Both the position numbers and the translations under genes were made by a program. 64,000 nucleotides of DNA from Woronichinia naegeliana WA131 (GTDB lineage: Bacteria; Cyanobacteriota; Cyanobacteriia; Cyanobacteriales; Microcystaceae): assembly GCA_025370055.1 (NCBI GenBank), contig CP073041.1, positions 1,488,001-1,552,000 of the forward strand, in the 5' to 3' direction. Position 1 is the stretch's first letter. Each line of letters starts with the position of its first letter. A model generated the notes under the pieces. The model was not told the DNA's origin. It made no database searches and worked only from the letters and a program-made list of their open reading frames with translations. Below are positions 18,760-27,640 of this stretch, one piece after another.

Positions 18760-20238
18760 TTATTTATCCTCAAAGCGTTTTTCTTCAAACAATTTACGAG
18801 TAGATTTACTAATGTCTCTAAAATATTTTAAAGAGATATTCTGATTGATAAAAATTTTAAGTAGGTCATGAGCTTTAATATTTCTGTCTGTATGAATAAC
18901 AAAGCTTTTTCCTTCTTGATCAATTCTGTGACAACTAAAATTTTCTAGTACATCGAATAATTCATCCTTCGAGAGATTACTTGCTATTTCATAGGAATTT
19001 TCCTTTCTATCTTCCCCAAAATCAGCAACTGAACCATTATAGATAGCACTACCTCCTTTAAGAAAAATAATATTATCAGCAATATCCTCAACTTCATATA
19101 AATGTTGTGAGCTAACAATGACAGATAGCGGATTAGCACTCGAATTTGCCAAATCTCTTAAATCCTGTAAAAATAAAATTTGGGTATTGATATCGAGGTT
19201 TGCTAATGGCTCATCTAAAATAATTAGCTTGGGAGTCCATACGAGAGCTTTTGCTAACTCAAATCGAGTTCTATATCCCCCTGATATTTCATCCCAAGTC
19301 GCTTTGCGATACTGCTCCAATCCTAGACGACTGATAATAAAATCAACCTGGTCTTGATTATCATCTCCTGTAATACCATGAATGGACGCAGCAAAGTGTA
19401 AATTATCCATCAATAAACCGTTCCACTTCTCTATTTGCTGGGGGATGTAAGCGATTTGTTGTTTAATTGAATACCAATCTTCTCGACCGTTGAGCGTTAA
19501 AGCAGGATACCCAAGCTTACCCATGCTATTTTTTAACTCACCAGCAATTATTCTCAATAGAGTAGTTTTGCCATTACCATTTTCACCAACAATAGTCGTT
19601 ATTTCCCCACGTCTTAGAGTTAGATCGATGGGATTTAATTTAAATTTGACGGCACGACTTTTGTAACTTTTTGTGATTTGAATCCCCGCGAAGACAATAT
19701 CTCTATCCTCAGCAATATTAATAGATTCAGGCGGATGTTGCTTTCGAGCGTCTAAAAATTTTTGTTTGGCTCGTTGCAAATCAGTCATTGGTGTATTGGG
19801 GTTGTTGCTGATTTTTTCTTCGGGATTGTCTAAAATCTTAGACAAATCTGTTGGCTCATTAAAATTGTGAGGGTTGGATAATATGGTCTCTTTTGAAGTC
19901 TCAGATTCAACCACTTCTTCAAGTTCTGTTGATACGTCACGCCTAGACGGATTAAGGACTTGTTCGTATTCCTCCTTAATTTGATCAATAAAATCCAAAA
20001 TATCTCGTCTAAGCTTTGCAAATCTCTCATTAACTAAATCCGTCTTGCCAAGAGTACGCGAATCCTCCCTGAGTTCGGTGTACTCCGCCCGAATATTGAT
20101 GCTCTCACGCTTATCTTTTTTGTCTTGCGAAAAATCAACACAAAAATCCATCAGTCGTTTCGTTGCGGCATTTAAGTCATTGGAAGCGACACTGTTTTCG
20201 ATTTCAGATGCTCTTTCTTCTAGCTCGGCACGGCTCAT
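18760..20238 (-). CDS. ABC ATPase with N-terminal effector-associated-like domain
   Basis: A 492-residue cytoplasmic ATPase. Residues 1-92 form a helical domain matching the pattern of the TIR protein's N-terminus (INIRAEYTELREDSRTLG, then FAKLRRDILDFIDQI). A polar linker to about residue 175 leads to one ABC domain: Walker A GENGNGKT (218-225), signature ISGGY (318-322), Walker B LIILDEP (338-344), H-loop histidine 379. The C-terminal 85 residues are unassigned. Being first in an operon with a membrane protein and a TIR effector, it may act as sensor or transporter motor in a conflict system. Start at ATG 20238 follows a TATAAT box (20272-20267). Frame intact. Confidence 0.85.
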   Translation of the reverse strand: MSRAELEERASEIENSVASNDLNAATKRLMDFCVDFSQDKKDKRESINIRAEYTELREDSRTLGKTDLVNERFAKLRRDILDFIDQIKEEYEQVLNPSRRDVSTELEEVVESETSKETILSNPHNFNEPTDLSKILDNPEEKISNNPNTPMTDLQRAKQKFLDARKQHPPESINIAEDRDIVFAGIQITKSYKSRAVKFKLNPIDLTLRRGEITTIVGENGNGKTTLLRIIAGELKNSMGKLGYPALTLNGREDWYSIKQQIAYIPQQIEKWNGLLMDNLHFAASIHGITGDDNQDQVDFIISRLGLEQYRKATWDEISGGYRTRFELAKALVWTPKLIILDEPLANLDINTQILFLQDLRDLANSSANPLSVIVSSQHLYEVEDIADNIIFLKGGSAIYNGSVADFGEDRKENSYEIASNLSKDELFDVLENFSCHRIDQEGKSFVIHTDRNIKAHDLLKIFINQNISLKYFRDISKSTRKLFEEKRFEDK

Positions 20239-20266
20239 TCGTGAAAAATCAGTAATTTATTTAAGG

Positions 20267-20272
20267 ATTATA
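20267..20272 (-). promoter_or_regulatory. Possible -10 box for the TIR/ABC operon
   Basis: On the minus strand these bases read TATAAT, 28 bp upstream of the ABC ATPase start codon, in an AT-rich stretch. No convincing -35 box is visible at the usual distance (the bases there read CACTGA). Position relative to the operon is the main support. Confidence 0.35.
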
Positions 20273-20274
20273 AT

Positions 20275-20412
20275 ATGAAAATGAGATATTCAGTGGTTTT
20301 ACCAGAAAGTAGGACAAATCAAAGTGTGTTGAAGGAAGAGATAGGTCGAGCAACAGAAAAACTCTGCGCCGAGGCACCAGGGCGGGTATCGTACTTTGAT
20401 GAACTAAAATAG
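20275..20412 (+). CDS. Short ORF of unknown function, possibly the start of a broken gene
   Basis: ATG 20275 is preceded by AAGGA at 7 bp, and opens 45 codons (MKMRYSVVLPESR ... VSYFDELK) before TAG at 20410. The same frame continues for about another 28 sense codons after the TAG (RTINITISERCQKVWQ). This suggests CAG to TAG nonsense in a gene of about 75 codons. I do not recognise the family. The rest of the stretch 20239-20733 holds HIP1 sites and no other supported gene. Confidence 0.35.
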   Translation: MKMRYSVVLPESRTNQSVLKEEIGRATEKLCAEAPGRVSYFDELK

Positions 20413-20733
20413 AGAACGATAAATATCACGATAAGCGAAAGGTGCCAAAAAGTCTGGCAATGTTTGTTCGAGAAAACGAACAAGAGTATCCGAGAAATTG
20501 ACGATAGCACATAAACACCGATCGGTAGTTTGTATTATTGAAAAAAGACAATCGAGTAGTAATCTTTTGGGATTAGTAACCGTCGCTATTGCTTAAAAGC
20601 TTTCATAACCGTTCCTCTTACGACAAAACCCATACCATTATAACAAAATCCACTAACGGCGATCGCAGTTTATGGATTAGTTGAAAAGGGCGATCGCGTT
20701 TAGTTTTCTTTAACTGAAACAGATTTGATAATT

Positions 20734-21339
20734 TTAGAGAGAAATATTTTGACGATTAACATCAGTAATGGGTAACTCTACATCTTCATAAATTGCGGAG
20801 AGATTGATTGTTAAATTTAGACTTTCAAAGCAAACCTTTACTTCATTATAACTACGATAAAACCATCGTCCGAGTTCATCCCGTAGAAAAATTTCGACTC
20901 GCTGATGTTGGCTATTCACTAAAACATATTCCTGTAAACTGTTTAAAGTTTGATAATCATTAAACTTATCACCGCGATCAAAGGATTCTGTACTCTCTGA
21001 TAACACTTCAATAATTAATTTTGGAAATCGTTTATAAGTAGAGGTTTCTCGGTCTTGAGGATCACAAGTCACCAAAATATCGGGATAATAAAAACAGTTT
21101 CGTTTTTCCAGTCGGGCTTTAATATCGGCAAAATAAACACGACAATCGGTTCCTCGTAAATGGTTACGGATGATACTGGCAAGGTTCAGAGCAATTGTGT
21201 TATGACTGTCTGTTGTGCCGGTCATTGCATAAGCTTCTCCGTTAATATATTCGTGTTTAATCAGACTTTTTTCTTCATTTTTGAGATAGTTTTCAGGGGT
21301 TAGATAGTTGTAGTCTGGTAAAGCAATCATGGTTATCAT
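20734..21339 (-). CDS. Uma2-family (DUF820) nuclease-like protein
   Basis: A 201-residue protein of the Uma2/DUF820 family, which has a PD-(D/E)XK-type fold and is greatly expanded in cyanobacteria. The N-terminal marker LTPENYLKNEE is followed by KHEYINGEAYAMTG, then the core FYYPDILVTCD and FPKLIIEVLSEST, whose Asp and Glu are the usual active-site acids. The biological role of these proteins is unknown; many are carried near mobile DNA. ATG 21330 (MIALPDYNYL) is the more usual family start. Confidence 0.85.
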   Translation of the reverse strand: MITMIALPDYNYLTPENYLKNEEKSLIKHEYINGEAYAMTGTTDSHNTIALNLASIIRNHLRGTDCRVYFADIKARLEKRNCFYYPDILVTCDPQDRETSTYKRFPKLIIEVLSESTESFDRGDKFNDYQTLNSLQEYVLVNSQHQRVEIFLRDELGRWFYRSYNEVKVCFESLNLTINLSAIYEDVELPITDVNRQNISL

Positions 21340-21432
21340 TCTATTTTTTGCATCAAGAGGGGAAATCTTGGTTTTTATTTTAACTTGAAAAAAGCGATCG
21401 CGGTTTATTAAGTTAAGGAGTGATCGCCCTTT

Positions 21433-21801
21433 TTATTCCTCTATAAAATACTCACTTAAAATTGAATTAATATCGCCAGCTGTAATATCTTCTTTTTCAG
21501 CTTTACTATAAATAGTTAGTAGTAAAATACTGGTCTCTGACTCAAGTAAATAGATTAATCTGTAGCTAGCATTTTTGCCTTTTTGAATATTACTATTTTT
21601 AACCCTGAGCTTATAAACGTAAATCTCAGAACCAAATCCCGCCAGGCGATCGCCTAAAATAATTCCTTGCTCCAATTGTTGAATAATCGGCTCAACATCT
21701 CGTTGAATATTACGATATTTTTTAGATAACCGATACAATTCCTTTTCAAATTCATCAGCAAATCTAACAGAAAATATGTCGCCCCTCAGATTCTCTCCCA
21801 T
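21433..21801 (-). CDS. RelE/ParE-type toxin
   Basis: A 122-residue protein of the RelE/ParE toxin superfamily. It shows SVRFADEFEKELYRLSKKYR at the N-terminus, a central KLRVKNSNIQKGKNASYRLIYLL block and a C-terminal strand SILLLTIYSKAEKED. It overlaps the upstream antitoxin gene by 16 bp, the usual tight coupling of type II toxin-antitoxin pairs. Expected to be an mRNA interferase or gyrase poison; which one cannot be decided from sequence. Confidence 0.8.
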   Translation of the reverse strand: MGENLRGDIFSVRFADEFEKELYRLSKKYRNIQRDVEPIIQQLEQGIILGDRLAGFGSEIYVYKLRVKNSNIQKGKNASYRLIYLLESETSILLLTIYSKAEKEDITAGDINSILSEYFIEE

Positions 21802-22043
21802 AGCTCCGAAACGGGTCTTGTTTTTCCTTCTGTGTAATCCTGTAAAGCCCTTCTCAAACTAGCCTTAACGTCTTCTACAGACGTATCATCAGGATCAAAC
21901 TCAACTTCATCTGATTCCGTCGAATCATCACTTTCTCGTTCCGCTAAATGAGCCAAAAAATCAGCCGCAATTAATAGCTGATCGTCTGATAACTGTTCAA
22001 CATAATCTTGAATTTGACTGCGAAGCTCTACCACACTCATCAC
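21786..22043 (-). CDS. Type II antitoxin partner of the RelE-type toxin
   Basis: An 85-residue acidic protein (SDDSTESDEVEFDPDD in the middle) whose N-terminal helix is MSVVELRSQIQDYVEQLSDD and whose C-terminus TEGKTRPVSELWERI is of the kind that wraps a toxin. It is first in the pair and overlaps the toxin start. No clear DNA-binding fold is evident. Recognised mainly by size, charge and position. Confidence 0.72.
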   Translation of the reverse strand: MMSVVELRSQIQDYVEQLSDDQLLIAADFLAHLAERESDDSTESDEVEFDPDDTSVEDVKASLRRALQDYTEGKTRPVSELWERI

Positions 22044-22155
22044 AAACTACCTCTACCGACAAAATCCACACTATTATAGCAAAGTCAACTAACTGCGATC
22101 GCGGTTTATTAAGTTAAGGAGCGATCGCCGCTTGAAATTCCTTCAAAAAAAGCTT

Positions 22156-22232
22156 GAGCGGCAACCTAGACCCAATCTCGGCTTTTACAACCAGAGGGAA
22201 CCAGACTACCGCCCGTCTTTGCAATGATCAAG
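22156..22232. other. Solo remnant of an IS110-type left end
   Basis: About 75 bp here resembles the non-coding left end of the IS110 element at 43421-43496: both read GAGYGGCRACCTAGAC, then ATCTCGGCTTTTA, then AACCA and a GACTACC/GTCTACC box, and both stop at ATCAAG or ATACAAG. No transposase accompanies it. It sits between the toxin-antitoxin pair and ndhB and probably marks an old or imprecisely lost IS110 insertion. Confidence 0.5.
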
Positions 22233-22316
22233 AAAAAACAAACCTCTCAGTCCTTCAATAGTTTCAAGATTTGTTTACGACTTCAATGGAATAGGTAAAT
22301 ACGACCCTTTCTGAAA

Positions 22317-23870
22317 TTATAACTTCGGCAAAATTTGAGAGATTTTAGGGATTAAATGGGAAGCTTGCAGCATAGGAGTACTGGTAACAGAATCGCTGGC
22401 TAAGGTGAAGAGAGGATTCGCTAAAACACCCGCTAAAGTAGTTGCAATTAAGGTCAGAACTAAACCTACCTGAAGCGGACGCATTCCCGATAAATGCCAC
22501 TGAATTTTAGGATAATTTTTAACCACATTGGACATTTCATGGGGTTCTTTGACCACCATCATTTTCACCACCCGAATGTAGTAATAGATGGAAACCACAC
22601 TGGTTAACAAACCTAATAAAACTAAACCATACAGTCCGGCTTGCCAACCTGCCCAAAATAGATAGATTTTGCCGAAGAATCCTGCTAGGGGCGGAATTCC
22701 CCCCAAAGATAATAGACAAATACTTAAGGCCAAGGTCAGCAACGGATCTTTGGAGTAGAGTCCGGCATAATCGCTAATTTGATCGGTTCCTGTACGGAGC
22801 GAAAAGAGAATAATACAAGTAAAAGCTCCCAGGTTCATGAACAGGTAAATTAGCAGGTAAAAGACCATACTGGCATACCCTTCATCGGTTCCTGCCGTTA
22901 AACCAATCATCACAAAACCGGCTTGGCCAATGGAGGAATAGGCTAACATACGTTTCATGCTGGTTTGAGCCAAAGCCACCACGTTACCGAGAATCATACT
23001 CAAAACGGCTAGGGCGGTAAAAATCACTTTCCATTCATCGGTGATCACCCCAAAGGCAGTGACTAATAGGCGAATGGCGATCGCAAATCCAGCCGCTTTG
23101 GAACCGACCGACAGAAACGCCACCACCGGCGTGGGTGAACCTTCATAGACATCAGGAGTCCATTGGTGAAAGGGAACCGCCGAAATCTTAAAAGCAATCC
23201 CCGCAATCACAAATACCAGGGCAATGGCTAATCCTAGAGATTGACCCCCATTTACCGCATCCGTCAATTGGGCCGCGATCGCCTCTAATTGGGTTTCTCC
23301 TCCCGACAGACCATAGAGCAGGGAAAGACCGTAAAGAAAAATGGCGGAACTGGAAGCCCCGATTAACAGATACTTTAAAGCCGCTTCATTGGAACGAGGA
23401 TCACGCTTCATGTAACCCGTCATCAGATAAGACGAAATACTCAGCATTTCCAAGGAAACAAAAATCATCACCAATTCGTTGGCGGCACTGAGAAACATTC
23501 CACCCAGCGTCGCCGTGAGCATAATGGCGATAAATTCAGCCAAAGAAGTTCCCGTCTGTTCCACATAACGCACCGACATTAAGATAGTGACCACCGCCGA
23601 AAGTGCAATGATCGCCCGAAAAACAATACTGAGATTATCCCCATTAAAGGCTCCCAGAAAACCGATCGGGTCTGCACTATCCCAAGCAAAATAGAGCGCG
23701 ACAGTAGCTGCCAATAGTCCGGCGATCGCTGCATAGGGCAACCAACGGGCCGAACTACGTCCAGCTATCAAATCTCCAACTAAAATAAAGATTAAGGTAA
23801 CGGTAACAATGCCTTCTGGCAGAATTGTCCCCGCATTCAGTTGAGTCGCAATACTACTAGAGAAATCCAT
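22317..23870 (-). CDS. ndhB: NAD(P)H-quinone oxidoreductase subunit NdhB
   Basis: NdhB is a proton-pumping membrane subunit of the cyanobacterial NDH-1 complex, which serves respiration, cyclic electron flow and CO2 uptake. The protein starts [20 protein letters not shown], the usual NdhB start, at 23870 (an upstream ATG adds four residues). It has about 14 membrane helices with the conserved [34 protein letters not shown] and [16 protein letters not shown] segments. Length about 517 residues, normal for the family. Monocistronic here. Confidence 0.95.
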   Translation of the reverse strand: MDFSSSIATQLNAGTILPEGIVTVTLIFILVGDLIAGRSSARWLPYAAIAGLLAATVALYFAWDSADPIGFLGAFNGDNLSIVFRAIIALSAVVTILMSVRYVEQTGTSLAEFIAIMLTATLGGMFLSAANELVMIFVSLEMLSISSYLMTGYMKRDPRSNEAALKYLLIGASSSAIFLYGLSLLYGLSGGETQLEAIAAQLTDAVNGGQSLGLAIALVFVIAGIAFKISAVPFHQWTPDVYEGSPTPVVAFLSVGSKAAGFAIAIRLLVTAFGVITDEWKVIFTALAVLSMILGNVVALAQTSMKRMLAYSSIGQAGFVMIGLTAGTDEGYASMVFYLLIYLFMNLGAFTCIILFSLRTGTDQISDYAGLYSKDPLLTLALSICLLSLGGIPPLAGFFGKIYLFWAGWQAGLYGLVLLGLLTSVVSIYYYIRVVKMMVVKEPHEMSNVVKNYPKIQWHLSGMRPLQVGLVLTLIATTLAGVLANPLFTLASDSVTSTPMLQASHLIPKISQILPKL

Positions 23871-23958
23871 AGGTACAATCAAAAAAATGCCTAAACAATA
23901 GCTTAGGCCATTTCTGGAATGATCGCTTGTCTCTAGCGATCGCAGTCAGCACTCACGG

Positions 23959-24780
23959 TTAGTCGGCAACGCGACGAGAATTGTAGGAATTATAGGAACG
24001 ATAAGCGGGATTGCTGTTATAGCCATAGCGAGAATACCCACTCCCATTACCGTTCATGCTCAAAGGCGATTGCAGAGTTAAGGTGAGATCCTGACTCGGA
24101 TCAATGGTCATAACCTCTCTCGTGCCACCTCCCACAATACCCGCAGTCGGTAAACCCCAACCCGCTAAGGCTCCTGTGGCCGCACCGGCTAACACCTCTA
24201 GGGCATTAATATGGCGATCGCCGGTTGTTCCTGCAATCAAGGTGGCTGTACCTGCACCTGCCAGGGTTCCCATAATAATATCCGCCGCACTTGCCCCTTC
24301 ATTTTCCGTTTGGAAATCCACTAACATCCGAGAAGTTGCGTTAATGGGTATGGATCTGCCATTGGGCAAAACAATTTGTTGGGCAAGATATTGCACGCCC
24401 TGATCCGTCGCTTGCAGTTGACCACTAATTTCACTACCGGCTGGAACTAAAATTGTGCCATCAGCTTGACGAATATTAGCGGCCACATTGAGATTAAGAG
24501 AGAGACTTTCACCCTTAGCAATGGTAATTGTCTCAGCATCATCGTAGCTAACCGGAATGGCAGTGCCAGAGGGAATTATTATCCCTGTTTGGGAATATTG
24601 ACGAGGGGAATTATTGTAGTTAGGGGGATAGGGCTGAGTTGAGCTATTGTAGGTATTACTCGACTTGCCAGAAAATAACGGTTTTGCAGAAACAGTCGTG
24701 ACAGAACTTAAGACGGTTGCTCCAATCATCAAAACGGCAACTAGGGATTGGGCAGATTGTTTATGGTTAAAGCACAACAT
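23959..24780 (-). CDS. Conserved exported protein of cyanobacteria
   Basis: A 273-residue protein with a signal peptide ending near TTVSAKP. A low-complexity Tyr/Asn/Ser/Pro stretch follows, then a central beta-rich domain (IIPSGTAIPVSYDDAETITI ... ILVPAGSEISGQLQ), loosely reminiscent of TrbI/VirB10-like outer-membrane-associated folds. Further on lies a glycine/alanine-rich hydrophobic segment (AADIIMGTLAGAGTATLIAG). The tail is again Tyr/Asn/Ser-rich. Function unknown; export to the periplasm is well supported. Confidence 0.7.
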   Translation of the reverse strand: MLCFNHKQSAQSLVAVLMIGATVLSSVTTVSAKPLFSGKSSNTYNSSTQPYPPNYNNSPRQYSQTGIIIPSGTAIPVSYDDAETITIAKGESLSLNLNVAANIRQADGTILVPAGSEISGQLQATDQGVQYLAQQIVLPNGRSIPINATSRMLVDFQTENEGASAADIIMGTLAGAGTATLIAGTTGDRHINALEVLAGAATGALAGWGLPTAGIVGGGTREVMTIDPSQDLTLTLQSPLSMNGNGSGYSRYGYNSNPAYRSYNSYNSRRVAD

Positions 24781-25079
24781 AGATTTTCCTCTCTTTTTTT
24801 CGGTTCAGTAGTAGATGACCTCCACCGATATCTTTAGCTTAGAGAGTGACTTCAGGGATGTCAGTCCCCAAAAAAGAGGAATTTTGTAAGGCTTTTTACC
24901 TATTGGTCAGCGATAAGGTGGAAAAAAGTAGAAAGTCAGCAACAAAGCATTAGCGCAATTCTCCACCCCAGGAAAAAAGAGCGGTAAGGGTGCAAACCAG
25001 TAGAGCGATTCTCTAAATCGTTGTCAGTTAAGCTATCAGGAACTTAGCTGAACCAGAGATTCAGAACATGACTCTTTCC

Positions 25080-25472
25080 TTACAACAAACCCTCTAAACG
25101 CCGACGGAGACGCTCTAATTCAGCCGCAGAAAACTCTCCTTCCTCTTCTGATTGTCCTGGCACAGGTTCTTGCATAACACCATCGGGATCCCAATCTGCA
25201 TCAGCAATATTTTTTTCAGGAGGAATAGCCAACATTCCATCACTGACCATTTCGTACTCGTATCCTGCCTCGCGACAGAAAATTTCAATTTCTTCCGAGT
25301 CCATTGGTTCTACTGTAGGGGTGGGGAAATCCTGGGCCTCGAGTAACAGCGCGAAACGGGTGGCATCGTCCTCAGACTCAAACATCAGAATTTTGTTTTT
25401 TCCGCCCATTTGAATGGTATGAATTCCCTCATTGTCAGTGCGGGCATTAAACAACAAGACATAAACGCGCAT
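25080..25472 (-). CDS. DUF3110 protein
   Basis: A 130-residue cytoplasmic protein of the cyanobacterial DUF3110 family. It has a ferredoxin-like pattern MRVYVLLFNARTDNEGIHTI, KILMFESEDDATRFALLLE and a central EEIEIFCREAGYEYEMV. The C-terminal third is acidic and probably disordered before an arginine-rich helix LERLRRRLEGLL. Function unknown. The 299 bp upstream (24781-25079) hold no gene. Confidence 0.82.
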   Translation of the reverse strand: MRVYVLLFNARTDNEGIHTIQMGGKNKILMFESEDDATRFALLLEAQDFPTPTVEPMDSEEIEIFCREAGYEYEMVSDGMLAIPPEKNIADADWDPDGVMQEPVPGQSEEEGEFSAAELERLRRRLEGLL

Positions 25473-25597
25473 AGGTCAAAGAAGTACTAGGAACTTAGCA
25501 TTTTGATCAGAATCGTTTTGATGGTCATGATTGGGATGGGACGCTATCTCGATTTATCAATGAATCAAGACATCTCTGGGGGAGTGCGTCCTCCTCA

Positions 25598-26059
25598 CTA
25601 ATTGCGAGCTAACCATTTTTGTCCATTGAGACGCTGTAGGGTGTAGTTCACCATTAGATCCAGAGTCACTTTACGCTCATCAATCATAAAGGATTCAAGA
25701 GTACTGGGTTTGTTGCCCCCCGTTGACCAAGAAAAGGCTTTCTGTCCGTTAATCGTTTCGTCTAGAAAATAAATCTGAAACTGACGTTTTCCGGCTTGCC
25801 AAGTACCTGTAACTTGCCAATAGGCTTGGCTTGGGTCGGCTCCTATCATGGGAATGGCTTGTTTTTGAAATTGTAATTCTAGATCGGTTAAACCGGCTTG
25901 ATCAAGGGCAGATTTAAGACGAGGGGTGAAATGCTGCTCCATGAACTCAGTAAAGGGTTTATCTTCTAAGGCGGGTTCTTTCGGCTTTTTGGCGGCGGGC
26001 TTCTCGCCATCTGCGGCAACTGCTTTAGGCACTTTTGGGGGTTTGGTCTCTTCTGCCAT
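25598..26059 (-). CDS. DUF2996 protein
   Basis: A 153-residue protein with a lysine/proline/alanine-rich N-terminal 40 residues and a DUF2996 domain (FTEFMEQHFTPRLKSALDQ, WQVTGTWQAGKRQFQIYFL, MVNYTLQRLNGQKWLARN). The family is limited to cyanobacteria and plastids and has no assigned role. Gene order with nusB and a DUF502 gene suggests backbone DNA. Confidence 0.85.
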   Translation of the reverse strand: MAEETKPPKVPKAVAADGEKPAAKKPKEPALEDKPFTEFMEQHFTPRLKSALDQAGLTDLELQFQKQAIPMIGADPSQAYWQVTGTWQAGKRQFQIYFLDETINGQKAFSWSTGGNKPSTLESFMIDERKVTLDLMVNYTLQRLNGQKWLARN

Positions 26060-26140
26060 AGGAATAAATCAGCGATCGCTGAGAAATAGGACGATTCGGA
26101 AGATGGATTTCTAAAAATATAGCAATTATAGGCTGTTTGT

Positions 26141-26818
26141 TTAGCTTTCTGACGGCTTAAGTCCTGAATCCTCTTTAGAGGAATGGGAGCTAGGATGGGA
26201 AAGTTGATTACTAACCCGCCGTAATACACCATTCAGAAAACGATAGCCTGCATCATCGGAATACCGTTTAGCCAATTCTACCGCTTCGTTAATGGCCACT
26301 TTTTGCGGAATTTCTAAATATAAAATTTCAGCGAGAGCCAATCGCAAAATATCCTGGTCAATTTTCGGTAAACGATTCAGTTTCCAATCCACCATCGCTT
26401 CCTCTAATTGTTGATCAATCTCTTGACGGCGACGATGAACGGTACCAACAAGTTCAAGAGTATGTTGTCTAACCTCGTATTGACTGGCCAATTGGAGAAT
26501 TTCAGGCAGTTCTACGGCGATCGCCACCCGATTAATCGCGGTCTGGGTAAGCACAATTGACTCCTGTAGCATGGCTTTCGCACTCTCTAGGGAAGTCGCA
26601 CGAGTTTCGCTACTCAAAAGACGTTCATTACTGCGATTAACCTCTGCGGATGCCGTTTCTAAAATATCCTGAACTTCCCCCGTTAAAGTTCGGATTGCGG
26701 CCAATAGCAGAGAATTAATATCCTCCTGTTCTAATTTAGCTGTCCCATTCTTAATCTGACTCAAACTTAATAACGCTAACTCACGGGCAATACGACGGGG
26801 TTGTTGACGCGGTGGCAT
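26141..26818 (-). CDS. nusB: Transcription antitermination factor NusB
   Basis: A 225-residue NusB. The N-terminal [14 protein letters not shown] helix binds the boxA RNA/NusE complex. The C-terminal core [17 protein letters not shown] and [31 protein letters not shown] is diagnostic. It is longer than E. coli NusB because of a middle helical insert, as usual in cyanobacteria. It acts with NusA/NusE in rRNA transcription. Upstream lies the DUF502 gene on the same strand. Confidence 0.93.
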   Translation of the reverse strand: MPPRQQPRRIARELALLSLSQIKNGTAKLEQEDINSLLLAAIRTLTGEVQDILETASAEVNRSNERLLSSETRATSLESAKAMLQESIVLTQTAINRVAIAVELPEILQLASQYEVRQHTLELVGTVHRRRQEIDQQLEEAMVDWKLNRLPKIDQDILRLALAEILYLEIPQKVAINEAVELAKRYSDDAGYRFLNGVLRRVSNQLSHPSSHSSKEDSGLKPSES

Positions 26819-26885
26819 AGGAATTTACCCAAAAAATAGCAACGGAACAATGGAACAGGTTGGAAGATGAATTTTCTAGCTTAAA

Positions 26886-27557
26886 CTAGGGCTTTGGTAA
26901 GCTAGGGGCAACCGAGCTATTATTGACAATCCCGCCAGAAATAATAATCCGAAAAGCGTCTTCAATCGACAAATCCAGATTAATGACCTCTTCTTCTGCG
27001 AAAATGGCATACCAACCAGAGGTTGGATTCGGGGTAGTGGGAATAAAAACACTCAATACAGATTGAGATAATTGAGCTTGAATCGGCTCACTGACTCCAC
27101 CTGTCACAAAACCAATACTCCAAACCCCCTGTCGCGGATATTCCACCATCACCACCCGCCGAAAGCGATTTTTGGAATCTTTAAATAGGGTTTCTAAAAT
27201 TTGTTGTAAGGTCTTGTAAACCGTTCCTGCTAAGGGGATAGACTGAAGAATGCGCTCTCCGGTATCTAACAGCCAACGGCCAATGAAATTGCGGGCCATC
27301 AAGCCAATTAACAAAATACCAAGAAAAGGAACGGTTAAACCGACGAGCAAATTCAGTAAATTAGTCAGGTTCGGATCAAGACCCACAAAGGGATTTAGTT
27401 GTTTGGGAATCTGGGTTAATAAACTAATGGCCCAATTAGCGATCGCAATGGATAGCCAAATAGTTGTGGCCAAAGGAATAACCACCAACAGTCCCGCGAT
27501 CAGATCATTTTTAACTGCCTGTTTTAATCGGTAGAAAAGAGAACGGGAATCCGACAT
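26886..27557 (-). CDS. DUF502 membrane protein
   Basis: A 223-residue protein with two or three membrane helices in the first 100 residues (LIAGLLVVIPLATTIWLSIA, FLGILLIGLMARNFIGRWLL). The conserved DUF502 core follows: GERILQSIPLAGTVYKTLQQ, VVMVEYPRQGVWSIGFVTG and VFIPTTPNPTSGWYAI. A plant relative (COV1 type) acts in membrane trafficking; the bacterial role is unknown. Intact and of family length. Confidence 0.87.
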   Translation of the reverse strand: MSDSRSLFYRLKQAVKNDLIAGLLVVIPLATTIWLSIAIANWAISLLTQIPKQLNPFVGLDPNLTNLLNLLVGLTVPFLGILLIGLMARNFIGRWLLDTGERILQSIPLAGTVYKTLQQILETLFKDSKNRFRRVVMVEYPRQGVWSIGFVTGGVSEPIQAQLSQSVLSVFIPTTPNPTSGWYAIFAEEEVINLDLSIEDAFRIIISGGIVNNSSVAPSLPKP

Positions 27558-27640
27558 GATGAAGAGTAAGTAACAGACTAAAACGGAAGGATTAAGAGAA
27601 CTGAATTCAGAGAATTTGGATTGCCAGCCCTGGTATTTTC

